A stretch of 64,000 nucleotides of DNA, from assembly GCF_003945345.1 (NCBI RefSeq), contig NZ_AP019308.1, positions 2,728,001 through 2,792,000 of the forward strand, given 5' to 3'. Position numbers and translations under genes: made by a program. The notes beneath the pieces are model-generated. The model did no database searches. It saw only the letters and a list, made by a program, of their open reading frames with translations, and was not told where the DNA came from. This document shows positions 46,392-56,706 of the stretch, one piece after another (within the stretch, counting starts at the first letter, position 1; the number at the start of each line of letters is the position of its first letter). Source of the stretch: Paenibacillus baekrokdamisoli (lineage in GTDB: Bacteria; Bacillota; Bacilli; Paenibacillales; Paenibacillaceae).

Positions 46392-47348
46392 TTAGCGGCC
46401 AAGGACTAAGCCGAGCCCTGCGAAGATTAGGCCGATGAACCAGAATGTCGTGACAACGCGCCATTCGGACCAGCCGGAGAGCTCGAAGTGATGATGAATC
46501 GGGCTCATTTTGAAGATACGTTTGCCTCTTAGCTTGAAGGAGCCTACTTGCAGGATGACCGAGAACATCTCTAAGACGAATATGCCGCCAATAAGGATGA
46601 GCAGTAGTTCTGTTTTGGTTAATATTGCTACAGCCGCCATACCTCCGCCAATGCCTAGGGAGCCCGTATCGCCCATGAATACTTTTGCTGGATGCGCATT
46701 GAAGACTAGGAATCCTAGCATGCCACCAATCATAGCAGCTGAGAATATAGCGGATTCATGCTCGCTTGCATGCATGGCAAGGATAGCGAAGGCTCCGAAC
46801 GCAATTGCGCCAGATCCAGCTAACAGTCCGTCAACGCCATCGGTGAAATTAACCGCATTGGTCGTAGCGAACAAGATGATCACCACGAACGGATAGTAGA
46901 ACCAACCCATATCGAAGGATACGGATGTTCCCGGAATCCCGATTGCGGTACTGTGATGATTCTGATAGAGCAATATACAAATGATAACGGAAAAAACGAG
47001 TTGTCCGAACAGCTTTTGACGAGCGGTCAGTCCGAGCGAACGTTTGAATACGATTTTGATATAATCATCTAGAAATCCAACAAGACCAAATCCGAGTGAA
47101 GCGATCAACAGCACCCAGAATTCAGGCGTTTTATCCGAAAATTTAAGAAAGGCTAATAAGGCCGCAAGCATGATGATAATACCGCCCATCGTTGGCGTGC
47201 CTGTCTTCTTCAAATGGCTTTGCGGGCCATCCGTACGTATTTGTTGACCAAATTTAAGTCTTCTTAGCAGCGGGATGAACAAAGGTCCAATCAGAACCGC
47301 TAGTAAGAATGATGCGCCAATTGTTAATAGTATGACCTTCATGTCCAT
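46392..47348 (-). CDS. mraY: Phospho-N-acetylmuramoyl-pentapeptide-transferase
   Basis: 318 residues from ATG 47348, which aligns with the family start (MDMKVILLTIG) and follows GGGTGA. Ten membrane segments. Conserved FGQQIRTDGPQSHLKKTGTPTMGG, the catalytic Asp cluster FLDDYIKI and NFTDGVDGLLAGSG, and HHHFELSGWSEWRVV. Makes lipid I. Confidence 0.97.
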   Translation of the reverse strand: MDMKVILLTIGASFLLAVLIGPLFIPLLRRLKFGQQIRTDGPQSHLKKTGTPTMGGIIIMLAALLAFLKFSDKTPEFWVLLIASLGFGLVGFLDDYIKIVFKRSLGLTARQKLFGQLVFSVIICILLYQNHHSTAIGIPGTSVSFDMGWFYYPFVVIILFATTNAVNFTDGVDGLLAGSGAIAFGAFAILAMHASEHESAIFSAAMIGGMLGFLVFNAHPAKVFMGDTGSLGIGGGMAAVAILTKTELLLILIGGIFVLEMFSVILQVGSFKLRGKRIFKMSPIHHHFELSGWSEWRVVTTFWFIGLIFAGLGLVLGR

Positions 47349-47360
47349 TTCTCTCACCCT

Positions 47361-48803
47361 TTATACGCGCTGCAGTGCATGGATGATTTCTTCCATGCGC
47401 ATGGAGCGCGATCCTTTCACAAGCACGAGATCCTCCGGAGCAACCTTTGCCCGAAGCCACTCGATGAGTTCGTTTTTATTTTGAAAAGCTTTGACAGCTG
47501 CATCCTCTGCCTGATTCGCTGAGTGAGCAGAAGCATCCGTCCCGTCTTTCTTAAACTGTGTCTGTGCAGCTGAAGCAGTATGCTCCGAAAGAGAACCAAA
47601 TGTTACCACCGCCTCTGCTTTAGCCGGCGTAATATATCTACCAATCTCCTCGTGAAGCTGTACCTCCTGAGGGCCAAGCTCCTTCATATCGCCAAGAACG
47701 ATCCACCTGCGCCGGTACCCGGTTAACTGAGCGACAAGATCAACCGCTGCGCGTACAGCCGTTGGATTCGCATTGTAAGCATCGTTAAGCAGCATCGCTC
47801 CATTATACGCACGAAGCGGTTCGATGCGCATCCCAGTAAGCCGAAGCCCATTAAACCCTGCACGAATTTGTGCCGCCGGAACGCCCAAGCGTTTGGCTGC
47901 GCCAATGGCAGCAAGCGCGTTGGATACATTATGATGACCAGGAACTGGCAGCTTCAATTGGGAAAGCTGATCATCCTGCTCTACATCAAAGGAAGCGGAT
48001 AAAGCATCCCCTTCCAAATTAATCGCTGTCCAATCGCTTCCCTCTTGCAGCCCGAAGGTTTGAATATCTATCGCTCGGTCAATCTTCAGATCTTGAATAC
48101 CGCTCCGCAGCAGCGGCTCGTCACCATTGATTAAGAGCAGTCCTCCCGCACGCAGGCCAGAGGCAATCTCCAGCTTCGCTTTAGCAATTCCCTCACGAGA
48201 ACCAAGCTGCAGCATGTGGGCATCCCCGATGTTCGTAATAATCGCTATATCCGGCTGCCCGATCCCCGTCAGCAGCTCGATCTCTCCGAAGCCGCTCATT
48301 CCCATTTCGAGCACCACAACTTCCACCGTTTCATCGAGCTGAAGGACCGTTAATGGTAGTCCAATGTGGTTGTTTAAGTTACCTTCTGTTTTATGGACAC
48401 GAAAAAATCCGGAGAGCACCGACGCCACCATATCCTTCGTCGTTGTTTTGCCGTTGCTTCCCGTAATTCCAATCACGCGTAAGTTCAGCTCTTCACGATA
48501 AGCTGCTGCTAGCTGCTGTAAGGCAGCTAGTGTATCATCCACAAGAATAAGAGGCGCATTCGCAAGCGCCTCTCCTACTGGATGGTCTGATTGCCAAAGC
48601 AGCGCAGCAGCCCCATCCTCCAGCACCTTTGCACCAAACGCATGACCGTCAAAGTTCCCCCCAATAATTGGAATAAACAACTGCCCTGGCTGGACTCTCC
48701 GGGAGTCTGTCGTAATGCCCACTATCGTTCTATCCGCATGTTTATCATTCAATAACGTCCCGCCGCACATGCCCGCAACAGCGCCTATCGTTCGTTTTAT
48801 CAC
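47361..48803 (-). CDS. murF: UDP-N-acetylmuramoyl-tripeptide:D-alanyl-D-alanine ligase
   Basis: 480 residues. Mur ligase with GITGSNGKTTTKDMVASVL and LLNDAYNANPTAVRAAV. Adds D-Ala-D-Ala. The start is GTG, overlapping the murE stop by one base (TAGTG), with AAGGAG 9 nt upstream. The C-terminal domain contains an alanine/glutamine-rich insertion (SEHTASAAQTQFKKDGTDASAHSAN region) longer than in most homologues I know. Confidence 0.97.
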   Translation of the reverse strand: MIKRTIGAVAGMCGGTLLNDKHADRTIVGITTDSRRVQPGQLFIPIIGGNFDGHAFGAKVLEDGAAALLWQSDHPVGEALANAPLILVDDTLAALQQLAAAYREELNLRVIGITGSNGKTTTKDMVASVLSGFFRVHKTEGNLNNHIGLPLTVLQLDETVEVVVLEMGMSGFGEIELLTGIGQPDIAIITNIGDAHMLQLGSREGIAKAKLEIASGLRAGGLLLINGDEPLLRSGIQDLKIDRAIDIQTFGLQEGSDWTAINLEGDALSASFDVEQDDQLSQLKLPVPGHHNVSNALAAIGAAKRLGVPAAQIRAGFNGLRLTGMRIEPLRAYNGAMLLNDAYNANPTAVRAAVDLVAQLTGYRRRWIVLGDMKELGPQEVQLHEEIGRYITPAKAEAVVTFGSLSEHTASAAQTQFKKDGTDASAHSANQAEDAAVKAFQNKNELIEWLRAKVAPEDLVLVKGSRSMRMEEIIHALQRV

Positions 48804-50287
48804 TATAAAATACTCCTTATCGCTTCTTTCGCCACTTCGCGGTCATCAAAATGATACGTGGCACCGCCAATTAGTTGATAGGTTTCATGACCTTTTCCCG
48901 CAATTAATACTACATCGTTAGGGCTGGCCATTTCAACCGCTTTTTGAATAGCTGCTCGACGATCTGGAAGCATCTGGTATTGAGACTTCGGGATACCATT
49001 CTCGATAAGACCTGCTTCAATATCGAGCAGAATGCGATCAGGGTCCTCTGTTCTGGGATTATCTGAAGTAATGATCGCATAATCTGCATAGTGAGCAGCA
49101 ATCTTGCCCATGATCGGTCGTTTCGTCCGGTCACGATCCCCACCACAGCCGAATACACAAATAATGCGGCCAACCGCATACTCCTTGACTGCACGCAGCA
49201 CGTTCTCCAGACCATCTGGCGAATGCGCATAGTCAACGATAACTGAGAAAGGCTGACCTGCTATGACCGATTCCACTCTTCCCGGAACACCTGGCAAAGC
49301 TTCCAGACTCGCTTTAATTTGCTCCAACGGAATTTGTTCGATAAGTGCTGCACTAATCGCAGCCAATGCATTATAGACATTGAATTTACCAGTCATCTGA
49401 AGCGTTATATCAGTAGAACCTCTAAATGTATCTAAGTGAAAACTCGTACCCTGTGCCGTTATATGAATGCTAGTTGCCCGCACATCTGCTTCATTATCCA
49501 CACCATAGGTCAGCACCTCTGCAGAGGTAACCCCAGCATAAGCAGCTGATGCTGCATCATCTGCGTTCAATACCGCATAAGAGCGATCTTCCTGTGAGGA
49601 TGCATATTCATTCCCAAGACGAGAAAAAAGCAACCCTTTTGCGGCTGCATAATTTTCCATTGTACCGTGGTAATCCAAATGATCCTGCGTCAGATTCGTA
49701 AAAATCGCCGTCCGATATCGACAGCCCTTTACTCGTCCCTGCTCAAGGGCGTGGGAGGAAACCTCCATCGCGCAGAAATCCGTCCCTGCCTCTACCATCG
49801 CTGCAAGATGACGCTGCAAATCAAGCGCCTCTGGCGTCGTTCCAGACATCGGAACAGATTGATCTGCATAGCGCATCTCGACCGTTCCAATAACGCCTGG
49901 CCGGAAACCGGCATCCTTGAGGATCCGTTCAATCAAATACGTTGTAGTTGTCTTGCCATTCGTACCTGTGATGCCAATCAGCTTCAATTTCTGGCTGGGC
50001 TTTGCAAAATAATAATCAGCAATTACAGCCATTGCAAGGCGTGAATCCTTCACAATTAGTTGAGGCACATCCAGGTCAAGCTGTCTTTCTACTACCATAG
50101 CCTTCGCACCGTTTGCAAGAGCCTTCGGCGCAAAGGTATGTCCATCCACCGTGTGACCTGGCAAAGCTATAAACAAGTCGCCTTGCGACACTTTACGAGA
50201 ATCAATCTGAATGCCATCAATTTGGGTTTCTTCATCTCCTAAAAGACGTGCCGTTGTCAGCAATGAGGCAAGTTGTTTTAGTCGCAT
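48803..50287 (-). CDS. murE: UDP-N-acetylmuramoyl-tripeptide synthetase, meso-DAP type
   Basis: 494 residues. GITGTNGKTTTTYLIERIL (ATP loop), DYAHSPDGLENVL, and the specificity motif DNPRTEDP, which marks meso-diaminopimelate-adding MurE. Consistent with dapL in the same window. RBS AGGAGG. 46 nt after spoVD. Confidence 0.98.
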   Translation of the reverse strand: MRLKQLASLLTTARLLGDEETQIDGIQIDSRKVSQGDLFIALPGHTVDGHTFAPKALANGAKAMVVERQLDLDVPQLIVKDSRLAMAVIADYYFAKPSQKLKLIGITGTNGKTTTTYLIERILKDAGFRPGVIGTVEMRYADQSVPMSGTTPEALDLQRHLAAMVEAGTDFCAMEVSSHALEQGRVKGCRYRTAIFTNLTQDHLDYHGTMENYAAAKGLLFSRLGNEYASSQEDRSYAVLNADDAASAAYAGVTSAEVLTYGVDNEADVRATSIHITAQGTSFHLDTFRGSTDITLQMTGKFNVYNALAAISAALIEQIPLEQIKASLEALPGVPGRVESVIAGQPFSVIVDYAHSPDGLENVLRAVKEYAVGRIICVFGCGGDRDRTKRPIMGKIAAHYADYAIITSDNPRTEDPDRILLDIEAGLIENGIPKSQYQMLPDRRAAIQKAVEMASPNDVVLIAGKGHETYQLIGGATYHFDDREVAKEAIRSIL

Positions 50288-50333
50288 CGTTAAGTCCTCC
50301 TGATATTATTCGACTTTCCTTCTATTATTATAG

Positions 50334-52274
50334 TCAAGGATGGTCGCTTTCATCATCATCTTTACCCAAATAAATACGTATCGTTGAGCCGCGGTTGACT
50401 CGTGTTCCGGCAGCTGGTGACTGACGAATAACGGTATCTCCGCTTCCAGCAGAAGCGAGATTGAAGTTCATGTTTAGATCCTCATAAAGATCAGATACGG
50501 TCTTTCCTACGATATTCGGTACTGTTACAATCGGGATTTCACCATACTTATATTCCTTTGTCATCTGGTCTTTACGTGGCTTTATTCCCATGTAAGGGAG
50601 TGCATCTGCCAAAATATTATGGACAATCGGTGCAGCAACAACGCCTCCGAATTGAATACCTTGTGGATTATCAACCGCTACATAAACGACAATCTTTGGA
50701 TCATCCGCTGGGGCAAAACCGATAAACGAGACAATATGCTCATTGGGAGAGTACCGGCCGTTGATAACCTTTTGTGCTGTACCCGTCTTCCCACCAACTC
50801 GATAACCGTCTATAAAAGCATTCCTACCTGTTCCTTTGGCGACAACACTTTCGAGCGCCTCGCGAACCTGCTTACTTGTATTCTCTGAGATCACCTTCCG
50901 CACAACCTCTGGCTTAACCGAGTCCACAATCTCACCTGTTAAGGGATTTACCCAATCCTTAGCAACGTGAGGCTTATAGAGTGTGCCCCCATTAATAGCT
51001 GCTGAGACTGCTGTGATTTGCTGAATAGGTGTAACGGATACGCCTTGACCAAATGCCGTGGTAGCTAGTTCAACAGGTCCTACCTGACTCATCTTGAACA
51101 TGATCCCATTCTCTTCGCCGCCCAGGTCAATCCCTGTCTTCGTTCCAAATCCAAAGTTCTTGATATAACCAAACAGCTTATCTTTGCCTAATCGATTACC
51201 CAATGTTACAAACCCTGGATTGCATGAATTCTGCACGACCTCCAGGAAGGACTGGCTTCCATGTCCGCCCTTCTTCCAGCAGCGAAGACGAGCACCGCCA
51301 ATTTCAATAAATCCAGGGTCGAAGAAAGAATCATTCTTCAAGTCCACCTTTTTCTCTTCAAGCGCAGCAGCTAACGTTATAATCTTAAATGTCGATCCAG
51401 GCTCATATGTCATCCATATCGGTAGATTACGATTATACACTTGAGAATCTACATCTCGGTATTTATCCGGCTGATAGCTTGGCCGACTTGCCATACCTAG
51501 AATCTCGCCATTAGTCGGATCCATCGCGATTGCAATAATATTATCCGCTTGAAACTTCACCATGGCCTGATCAAGCTCGCGCTCCATGATCGCTTGAACT
51601 TGCTTATCAAGCGTAAGCTCTAAATTGAGCCCATCCTTTGGCTTTAAATACGTATCGGATGAGCCTGGCATTTGCCTTCCCTTCGCATCCGATAGAAAGG
51701 AGATATTCCCATTAATCCCTTCAAGCAAATCATTATATTTGGCTTCTATGCCCGTTAAGCCTTGATTGTCAATGCCGGTGAAGCCCAGTACATGGGAGGC
51801 AAAGGTTCCTAGCGGATAGTAACGTTTATTATCCTCCGCAACAACGATTCCAGGCAGACTCAGGTCACGAATCTGCTGCGCTTTCTCTGTTGTAATTTTC
51901 CGTCCACCTGGCTGTATACGTACGATCAACTGTTTCTTCTTAATCGTGGTATACACATTATCTTCTGAAATCCCCAATACTTTTGCTACTTGTGATGCTG
52001 TTACCCTCGCATCCTTAATCTGGGCCGGAATGGCCATGATCGTCGGGGAACTTATATTATACGCAAGCTTCTCGCCGTTTCGGTCCATGATTTCGCCGCG
52101 CTTGGCAGAGAATGGAATTTCGCGACGCCAGGAATTCTCCGCTTTGGCGGTTAGCTCCGGTCCATGCCATAGCTGTACATAACTAAGACGGATTGCAAGC
52201 AGCGAGAACGCAACAACGGCAATGATTAAAGCAGAGAAAAGACGTCGCCGTACAGTAACATTTGATACTTTCAC
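50334..52274 (-). CDS. spoVD: Class B penicillin-binding protein with one PASTA domain (SpoVD-type)
   Basis: 646 residues. Membrane segment (12-31), dimerisation domain with RGEIMDRNGEKLAYN, transpeptidase with Ser294 in STFK, SCN (350-352) and KTGT (496-499), and a single C-terminal PASTA domain (about 585-640). Second PBP gene after pbpB, directly before murE, as for B. subtilis spoVD, the cortex transpeptidase. Start GTG, with GGAGGGG upstream. The preceding 123-nt gap probably carries its own promoter, but none is convincing. Confidence 0.94.
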   Translation of the reverse strand: MKVSNVTVRRRLFSALIIAVVAFSLLAIRLSYVQLWHGPELTAKAENSWRREIPFSAKRGEIMDRNGEKLAYNISSPTIMAIPAQIKDARVTASQVAKVLGISEDNVYTTIKKKQLIVRIQPGGRKITTEKAQQIRDLSLPGIVVAEDNKRYYPLGTFASHVLGFTGIDNQGLTGIEAKYNDLLEGINGNISFLSDAKGRQMPGSSDTYLKPKDGLNLELTLDKQVQAIMERELDQAMVKFQADNIIAIAMDPTNGEILGMASRPSYQPDKYRDVDSQVYNRNLPIWMTYEPGSTFKIITLAAALEEKKVDLKNDSFFDPGFIEIGGARLRCWKKGGHGSQSFLEVVQNSCNPGFVTLGNRLGKDKLFGYIKNFGFGTKTGIDLGGEENGIMFKMSQVGPVELATTAFGQGVSVTPIQQITAVSAAINGGTLYKPHVAKDWVNPLTGEIVDSVKPEVVRKVISENTSKQVREALESVVAKGTGRNAFIDGYRVGGKTGTAQKVINGRYSPNEHIVSFIGFAPADDPKIVVYVAVDNPQGIQFGGVVAAPIVHNILADALPYMGIKPRKDQMTKEYKYGEIPIVTVPNIVGKTVSDLYEDLNMNFNLASAGSGDTVIRQSPAAGTRVNRGSTIRIYLGKDDDESDHP

Positions 52275-52397
52275 CTCAGCATCCCCTCCGAAAGGCTCGT
52301 AAACGGGAAATTTCGTCCATCCGTTTCTTAATCCAAGCCTATTCGGAAAGAAAAAAGGTTAGAACAAGCTATCTGTCTTGTCCTATCGTCTGTTCAG

Positions 52398-54578
52398 CTA
52401 CTTTTTCCCGCTCTCATTAACGGTTTCCGTCGTCTGCAGCTCAGCATCCGGCGGGGCAAGCATAAGCTTGAGTACGTTCTCTCCATTCTGCTTAGCCAAA
52501 ATTTGTGAGGATACAAAGCCTTCTCCGACTGTATAGCAGCGCATTTGCAGGATCGAACAAATCTCTAGCGCATCACGAAGCGATAGCCCCTTCATGTTCG
52601 GGATCGGGAGCTTGCTCCGTTCCTCTGTCAGTAGATAAACACGCTGAGCCGGAGCTACCGCCGTCCCAGCCTTCGGTATTTGCTGCAGCACCTTACTGCC
52701 TTTACCTACGACCTCATATGCGAGAGCCCTAGATTTGAGCTGCGCTTGCGCTTGATTCAAGCTCTGATCTGCCAAATCTGGAACAGTTACCGTTTGTCCC
52801 TTTGGCTGTGCCTCACTAACGGTTGTAACCACTGGACTCACGCCCATATGACGCAAACTTTGCAATACGATCTGTTTGAAGACTGGGGCTGCAACAGTAC
52901 CACCGCCTGCGAACTTATCGTTCGGTTCATCAACAACGACATAAACAACAATCTTGGGATTACCCACTGGTGCAAATCCGATAAACGAAACGACGTATTT
53001 ATCACTGGAGTAGCCTTTACCTTTTACAACCTTCTGGGCTGTCCCGGTTTTACCTGCTACACGGTAACCTTCAATATAAGCATTCTTCCCCGTGCCGATC
53101 TTCTGATCAGAAACGACCTGTTCCAAATATTCATCCACCTGTTTCGCTGATTTCTCAGATATCACCTGACGGACAACGACTGGTTTCGTCACGGTCACCT
53201 TCTTCGTCACTGGATCTTCTATTTCTTTCACTAGGTGAGGTACCAGCAGTTTGCCGCCATTAGCAACCGCTGCAACGGCTGCAACCTGTTGAATCGGCGT
53301 AACTAGTACCTTACCTTGTCCGAAAGCAGCTGTTGCAACCTCTGTGGCATAGGTAGGGTTAACAACACCTGCTAACTCGCCATTAAGCTCGATACCTGTT
53401 TTTTGACTAAAGCCAAACTTCTTAATATAGTCCATCAAACGGTCTGCCTTCAACATCTCATAGCCAAGCTTGACGAAAGCGACGTTACTTGAACGCTTCA
53501 AGCCCTCTAGATAGGTTATCGTCCCCCATCCTGCACGATTATGATCGTGAATCGGGCTACCAGCGATTTTAATAACCCCAGACTGATATTTAGCTTCTGG
53601 ATCAAACAGACCTTCTTGAACGGCACCGGCAAGTGTAACAATCTTGAAGGTCGAACCTGGTTCATATAAAGATTTGATCGAATGGTCATAAAAGTCCACA
53701 GGAGCAGCTTTCCAATATTCATTCGGATTAAAATCCGGCAAATTTGCCATGCCGAGAATTTCCATCGTCTGCGGATCTGCCGCAATGGCCGTGATGCTCT
53801 TCGGCTGATATTTCACATAGGCTTCTTTAATAGCCTCTTCAAGATAATGCTGAATCTCCATATCAATGGTCAGCTTGATGTTGTCACCGTCGTGAGAAGG
53901 TTTAAAGCTGACTGTCCCGTTCTCGAGAATAACACCATTGCCGTCCTTCTGATATTTAATCTCGCCTTCTTCACCTGTTAACTGCTTGTTCAGAGAGGCT
54001 TCTAGACCCATAATCGGCTTGCCATCTCTATTTAAGTAACCAAGTATATGAGAGGCCAAATTATTATTAGGATAATAGCGTTTCGTATCTGTAGTTAAGA
54101 AAATGCCATTGTCCTTCTCACCCGTTTGCTTTTCAAGTTCATCCTTGAATCTCTCTAACCGATCGGCAACGGATTTGTCGATTTTATACCCTTCTTTACG
54201 CACTTCTCGTTGATCAAAATAGTTGCCGTCTTTATTCTTTGCTTCAATAAGACTTCTAATTTCCGCTTCCGGCTTGCCTAACACGAGATGAAGCTTGCTA
54301 ACAATAACAGCTTCAAGATTCAGCTTATGTATGACCTTTGGCTTCACAATTACAGTGTAAGCCGCGACATCCATGGCTAGAACTGCACCATCACGATCCT
54401 CAATCGTACCCCGTACAGGAAACAGCTTCTCTGATTTGGACCAAACCTCTCGCGCTTTCTCCGACCAGAAGTCGGCGTTAACGACTTGAACCCAATAGAT
54501 TCGGCCTACTAAAACAACAAAAAGGAGGGTGATAAGCCCTCCAACCAATAACGTGCGTAATTTTATCCGTTTTGTCAT
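52398..54578 (-). CDS. pbpB: Class B penicillin-binding protein with two PASTA domains (PBP2B-type)
   Basis: 726 residues. Membrane segment (10-30), VRGTIEDRDGAVLAM in the dimerisation domain, transpeptidase with Ser309 in STFK, SSN (363-365) and KTGT (510-513), then two PASTA domains (about 595-660 and 660-715) ahead of a Glu/Thr-rich tail. Septal cross-linking enzyme that works with FtsW, FtsL and DivIB. It lies 10 nt after ftsL. Confidence 0.94.
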   Translation of the reverse strand: MTKRIKLRTLLVGGLITLLFVVLVGRIYWVQVVNADFWSEKAREVWSKSEKLFPVRGTIEDRDGAVLAMDVAAYTVIVKPKVIHKLNLEAVIVSKLHLVLGKPEAEIRSLIEAKNKDGNYFDQREVRKEGYKIDKSVADRLERFKDELEKQTGEKDNGIFLTTDTKRYYPNNNLASHILGYLNRDGKPIMGLEASLNKQLTGEEGEIKYQKDGNGVILENGTVSFKPSHDGDNIKLTIDMEIQHYLEEAIKEAYVKYQPKSITAIAADPQTMEILGMANLPDFNPNEYWKAAPVDFYDHSIKSLYEPGSTFKIVTLAGAVQEGLFDPEAKYQSGVIKIAGSPIHDHNRAGWGTITYLEGLKRSSNVAFVKLGYEMLKADRLMDYIKKFGFSQKTGIELNGELAGVVNPTYATEVATAAFGQGKVLVTPIQQVAAVAAVANGGKLLVPHLVKEIEDPVTKKVTVTKPVVVRQVISEKSAKQVDEYLEQVVSDQKIGTGKNAYIEGYRVAGKTGTAQKVVKGKGYSSDKYVVSFIGFAPVGNPKIVVYVVVDEPNDKFAGGGTVAAPVFKQIVLQSLRHMGVSPVVTTVSEAQPKGQTVTVPDLADQSLNQAQAQLKSRALAYEVVGKGSKVLQQIPKAGTAVAPAQRVYLLTEERSKLPIPNMKGLSLRDALEICSILQMRCYTVGEGFVSSQILAKQNGENVLKLMLAPPDAELQTTETVNESGKK

Positions 54579-54588
54579 CGTCCCTCAC

Positions 54589-54996
54589 CTATTCCTTATT
54601 CATTGCGGTTGCGGTCTCTTTGGGTCCCGTTCCCACTTTAATAGGTCCATTCGGAGCTGCGCCATATCCATCTCCTTCAGCTGCCTTCTTGATATAATCC
54701 GGGTTGCTTTTCAGAGCCACTTGCTTCTTAAGCTCAACCATATCAAATTGCATTTGAGCTTGCTGTTTCGTTAATTGTTTGATCTGTAGATCCATTTGAT
54801 AGATTTGGGCATAACGGAAAATAATCACGCCCGCCACAAGAACACAGACCAATATTGTGAACATGTACAACAGTTTTTCTTGCATGGGCAATGTCTTTCT
54901 TTTAACTACAACTGTTCTTGTCTCGCGGAACGCTTGCTTCTGCTGCTCCGGCTTTCGCTTGGGCTGTAAAGCTAGATTACCATTCACATATGCCAT
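54589..54996 (-). CDS. ftsL: Cell-division protein FtsL
   Basis: 135 residues. A basic N-terminal tail (QPKRKPEQQKQAFRETRTVVVKRK), a membrane segment (about 44-63), then a leucine-zipper-like coiled coil (IYQMDLQIKQLTKQQAQMQFDMVELKKQ). Positional equivalent of ftsL between rsmH and pbpB; sequence conservation in this family is low, so identity rests partly on context. Confidence 0.88.
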   Translation of the reverse strand: MAYVNGNLALQPKRKPEQQKQAFRETRTVVVKRKTLPMQEKLLYMFTILVCVLVAGVIIFRYAQIYQMDLQIKQLTKQQAQMQFDMVELKKQVALKSNPDYIKKAAEGDGYGAAPNGPIKVGTGPKETATAMNKE

Positions 54997-55054
54997 TATG
55001 TCTCTTCTTCCCTTCTGCTTCTTAAATGTTGGCCTCTATCTTGAAAAATATTAT

Positions 55055-55987
55055 CTACAGTTTCTCTGCGACTCTTAGCTTCGCTGAACGTGCTCTTGGA
55101 TTAAGTGCAAGCTCTTCTTCACTTGGAGCAATTGGCTTGCGGTTGACCAATTTCAATCGACCATTCCCGCCGCATACACATAATGGAAAGTCTGTCGGGC
55201 AGGTGCATTTTTCAACAAATTTTGCAAACAACTGCTTACAAATCCGGTCTTCTAGTGAGTGAAAGGTAATAACCGATGCTCTTCCGCCAGATTTCAACAC
55301 ATTTATCGTCTGCTCTAGTCCTTCTTCTTCCGCACCCAGCTCATCATTGACCGCAATTCGCAAGGCTTGGAATGTCCGTTTGGCCGGATGAGGCCCTGTA
55401 CGCCGAGTTGCGGCAGGTATGCCGGATTTGATCAGCTCTACAAGTTCACCCGTCGTCTCAATCGGCTTCTCCTCGCGTGCTTGTACGATTTTACGAGCAA
55501 TTTGCCGTGCAAAGCGTTCTTCGCCATAATTCGTAAGAATCCGCGCAATTTCTCGATCATCCCATGTGTTCACGATATCATTGGCTGTCAGCATGCTATC
55601 CTGATCCATACGCATATCAAGCGGAGCATCATGATTGTAGCTGAATCCACGGTCTGCCTCGTCAAGCTGCGGGCTTGAAACACCAAGATCAAACAACACG
55701 CCGTCTACGGCTTGTATACCAAGATCATGTAAGACATTCTCTAAATAACGAAAATTACTTTTTACCAATGTGACTTGCGGCATATAGGCTGCCAAGCGAA
55801 TACGTGCATGATCGAGAGCCCAATCGTCTTGATCAAGCGCAATAAGACGCCCACCCTCGCTAAGTCTTGATGCAATTAGCTCACTATGACCTGCGCCACC
55901 TAATGTGCAATCGACATAGATACCTCCCGGCTTAATAGCCAGTCCGTCTACGGCTTCTTCCTTGAGCACTGTTACATGTTGAAACAA
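55055..55987 (-). CDS. rsmH: 16S rRNA (cytosine(1402)-N4)-methyltransferase
   Basis: 310 residues. SAM-binding region [52 protein letters not shown] and [14 protein letters not shown], plus the [13 protein letters not shown] cysteine loop near the end. Methylates C1402 in the ribosomal decoding site. The start is a TTG (55987), with GGAGG 8 nt upstream. Confidence 0.97.
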   Translation of the reverse strand: MFQHVTVLKEEAVDGLAIKPGGIYVDCTLGGAGHSELIASRLSEGGRLIALDQDDWALDHARIRLAAYMPQVTLVKSNFRYLENVLHDLGIQAVDGVLFDLGVSSPQLDEADRGFSYNHDAPLDMRMDQDSMLTANDIVNTWDDREIARILTNYGEERFARQIARKIVQAREEKPIETTGELVELIKSGIPAATRRTGPHPAKRTFQALRIAVNDELGAEEEGLEQTINVLKSGGRASVITFHSLEDRICKQLFAKFVEKCTCPTDFPLCVCGGNGRLKLVNRKPIAPSEEELALNPRARSAKLRVAEKL

Positions 55988-56044
55988 GTTGTAGCCCTCC
56001 CGGCTCTAAGGTCGCCTCTGCAATTACCGATTAAGGCCAGCGAT

Positions 56045-56482
56045 CTAGAAATTAAAATCAAAATCCACAAGCTTCTCTGCGATATCATTAAATGTCTCTT
56101 CGGATTGTTTGAAGTAACCTTCCCAAATCTGTTTGCTCCATATTTCGACTCGATTGGAAACACCAAGCACGATACAATCCTTGTCCAGCTTCGCATAGTC
56201 GCATAAGTTATTCGGTAAGTTTACCCTTCCCTGTTTATCCAGCTCGCATTCGGTTGCCCCGGAGAAGAAAAAACGGGAGAAGGCTCGAGCGTCCGACTTC
56301 ATCATTGGCAGCGACTTCAACTTCTGCTCCAATACGCTCCACTCACTCATCGGATAAACAAACAAACAGTTATCAAGGCCACGGGTGACAATGAATTGAT
56401 CGCCAAGCTGGTCACGGAATTTGGCTGGAATAATAATACGGCCCTTATCATCAATGCTATGCTGATATTCACCCATAAACAT
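56045..56482 (-). CDS. mraZ: Transcriptional regulator MraZ
   Basis: 145 residues with two AbrB-like SpoVT domains, each containing the DXXXR signature ([18 protein letters not shown] and [17 protein letters not shown]). First gene of the dcw cluster. MraZ binds the repeats in its own promoter (seen at 56511-56536) and represses mraZ and rsmH. The start ATG is preceded by GAGGTGGAG. Confidence 0.97.
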   Translation of the reverse strand: MFMGEYQHSIDDKGRIIIPAKFRDQLGDQFIVTRGLDNCLFVYPMSEWSVLEQKLKSLPMMKSDARAFSRFFFSGATECELDKQGRVNLPNNLCDYAKLDKDCIVLGVSNRVEIWSKQIWEGYFKQSEETFNDIAEKLVDFDFNF

Positions 56483-56510
56483 TCGGCCGCTCCACCTCTT
56501 TCTCCTATAT

Positions 56511-56536
56511 CACCACTTAGCCCCACTTTTCACCAC
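56511..56536 (-). promoter_or_regulatory. MraZ operator: three GTGG-type repeats
   Basis: On the minus strand GTGGTG (56536-56531), GTGGGG (56526-56521) and GTGGTG (56516-56511) occur at exactly 10-nt spacing upstream of mraZ, matching the known MraZ-binding box arrangement. Confidence 0.9.
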
Positions 56537-56706
56537 TAAGGTTGATGTATTCGCCACATAAAATGTAATTCCTGCTCCATTAGAATAATTTCAAAAATAT
56601 TTCACGGAATTAATCTTGTTACACTTTTGAAACTTTTACCTTACAACGATCGTGTAAACTGAAACCAATACACTCCGGGCGTTAACGAATGAAGGAGCTA
56701 ATAGTA

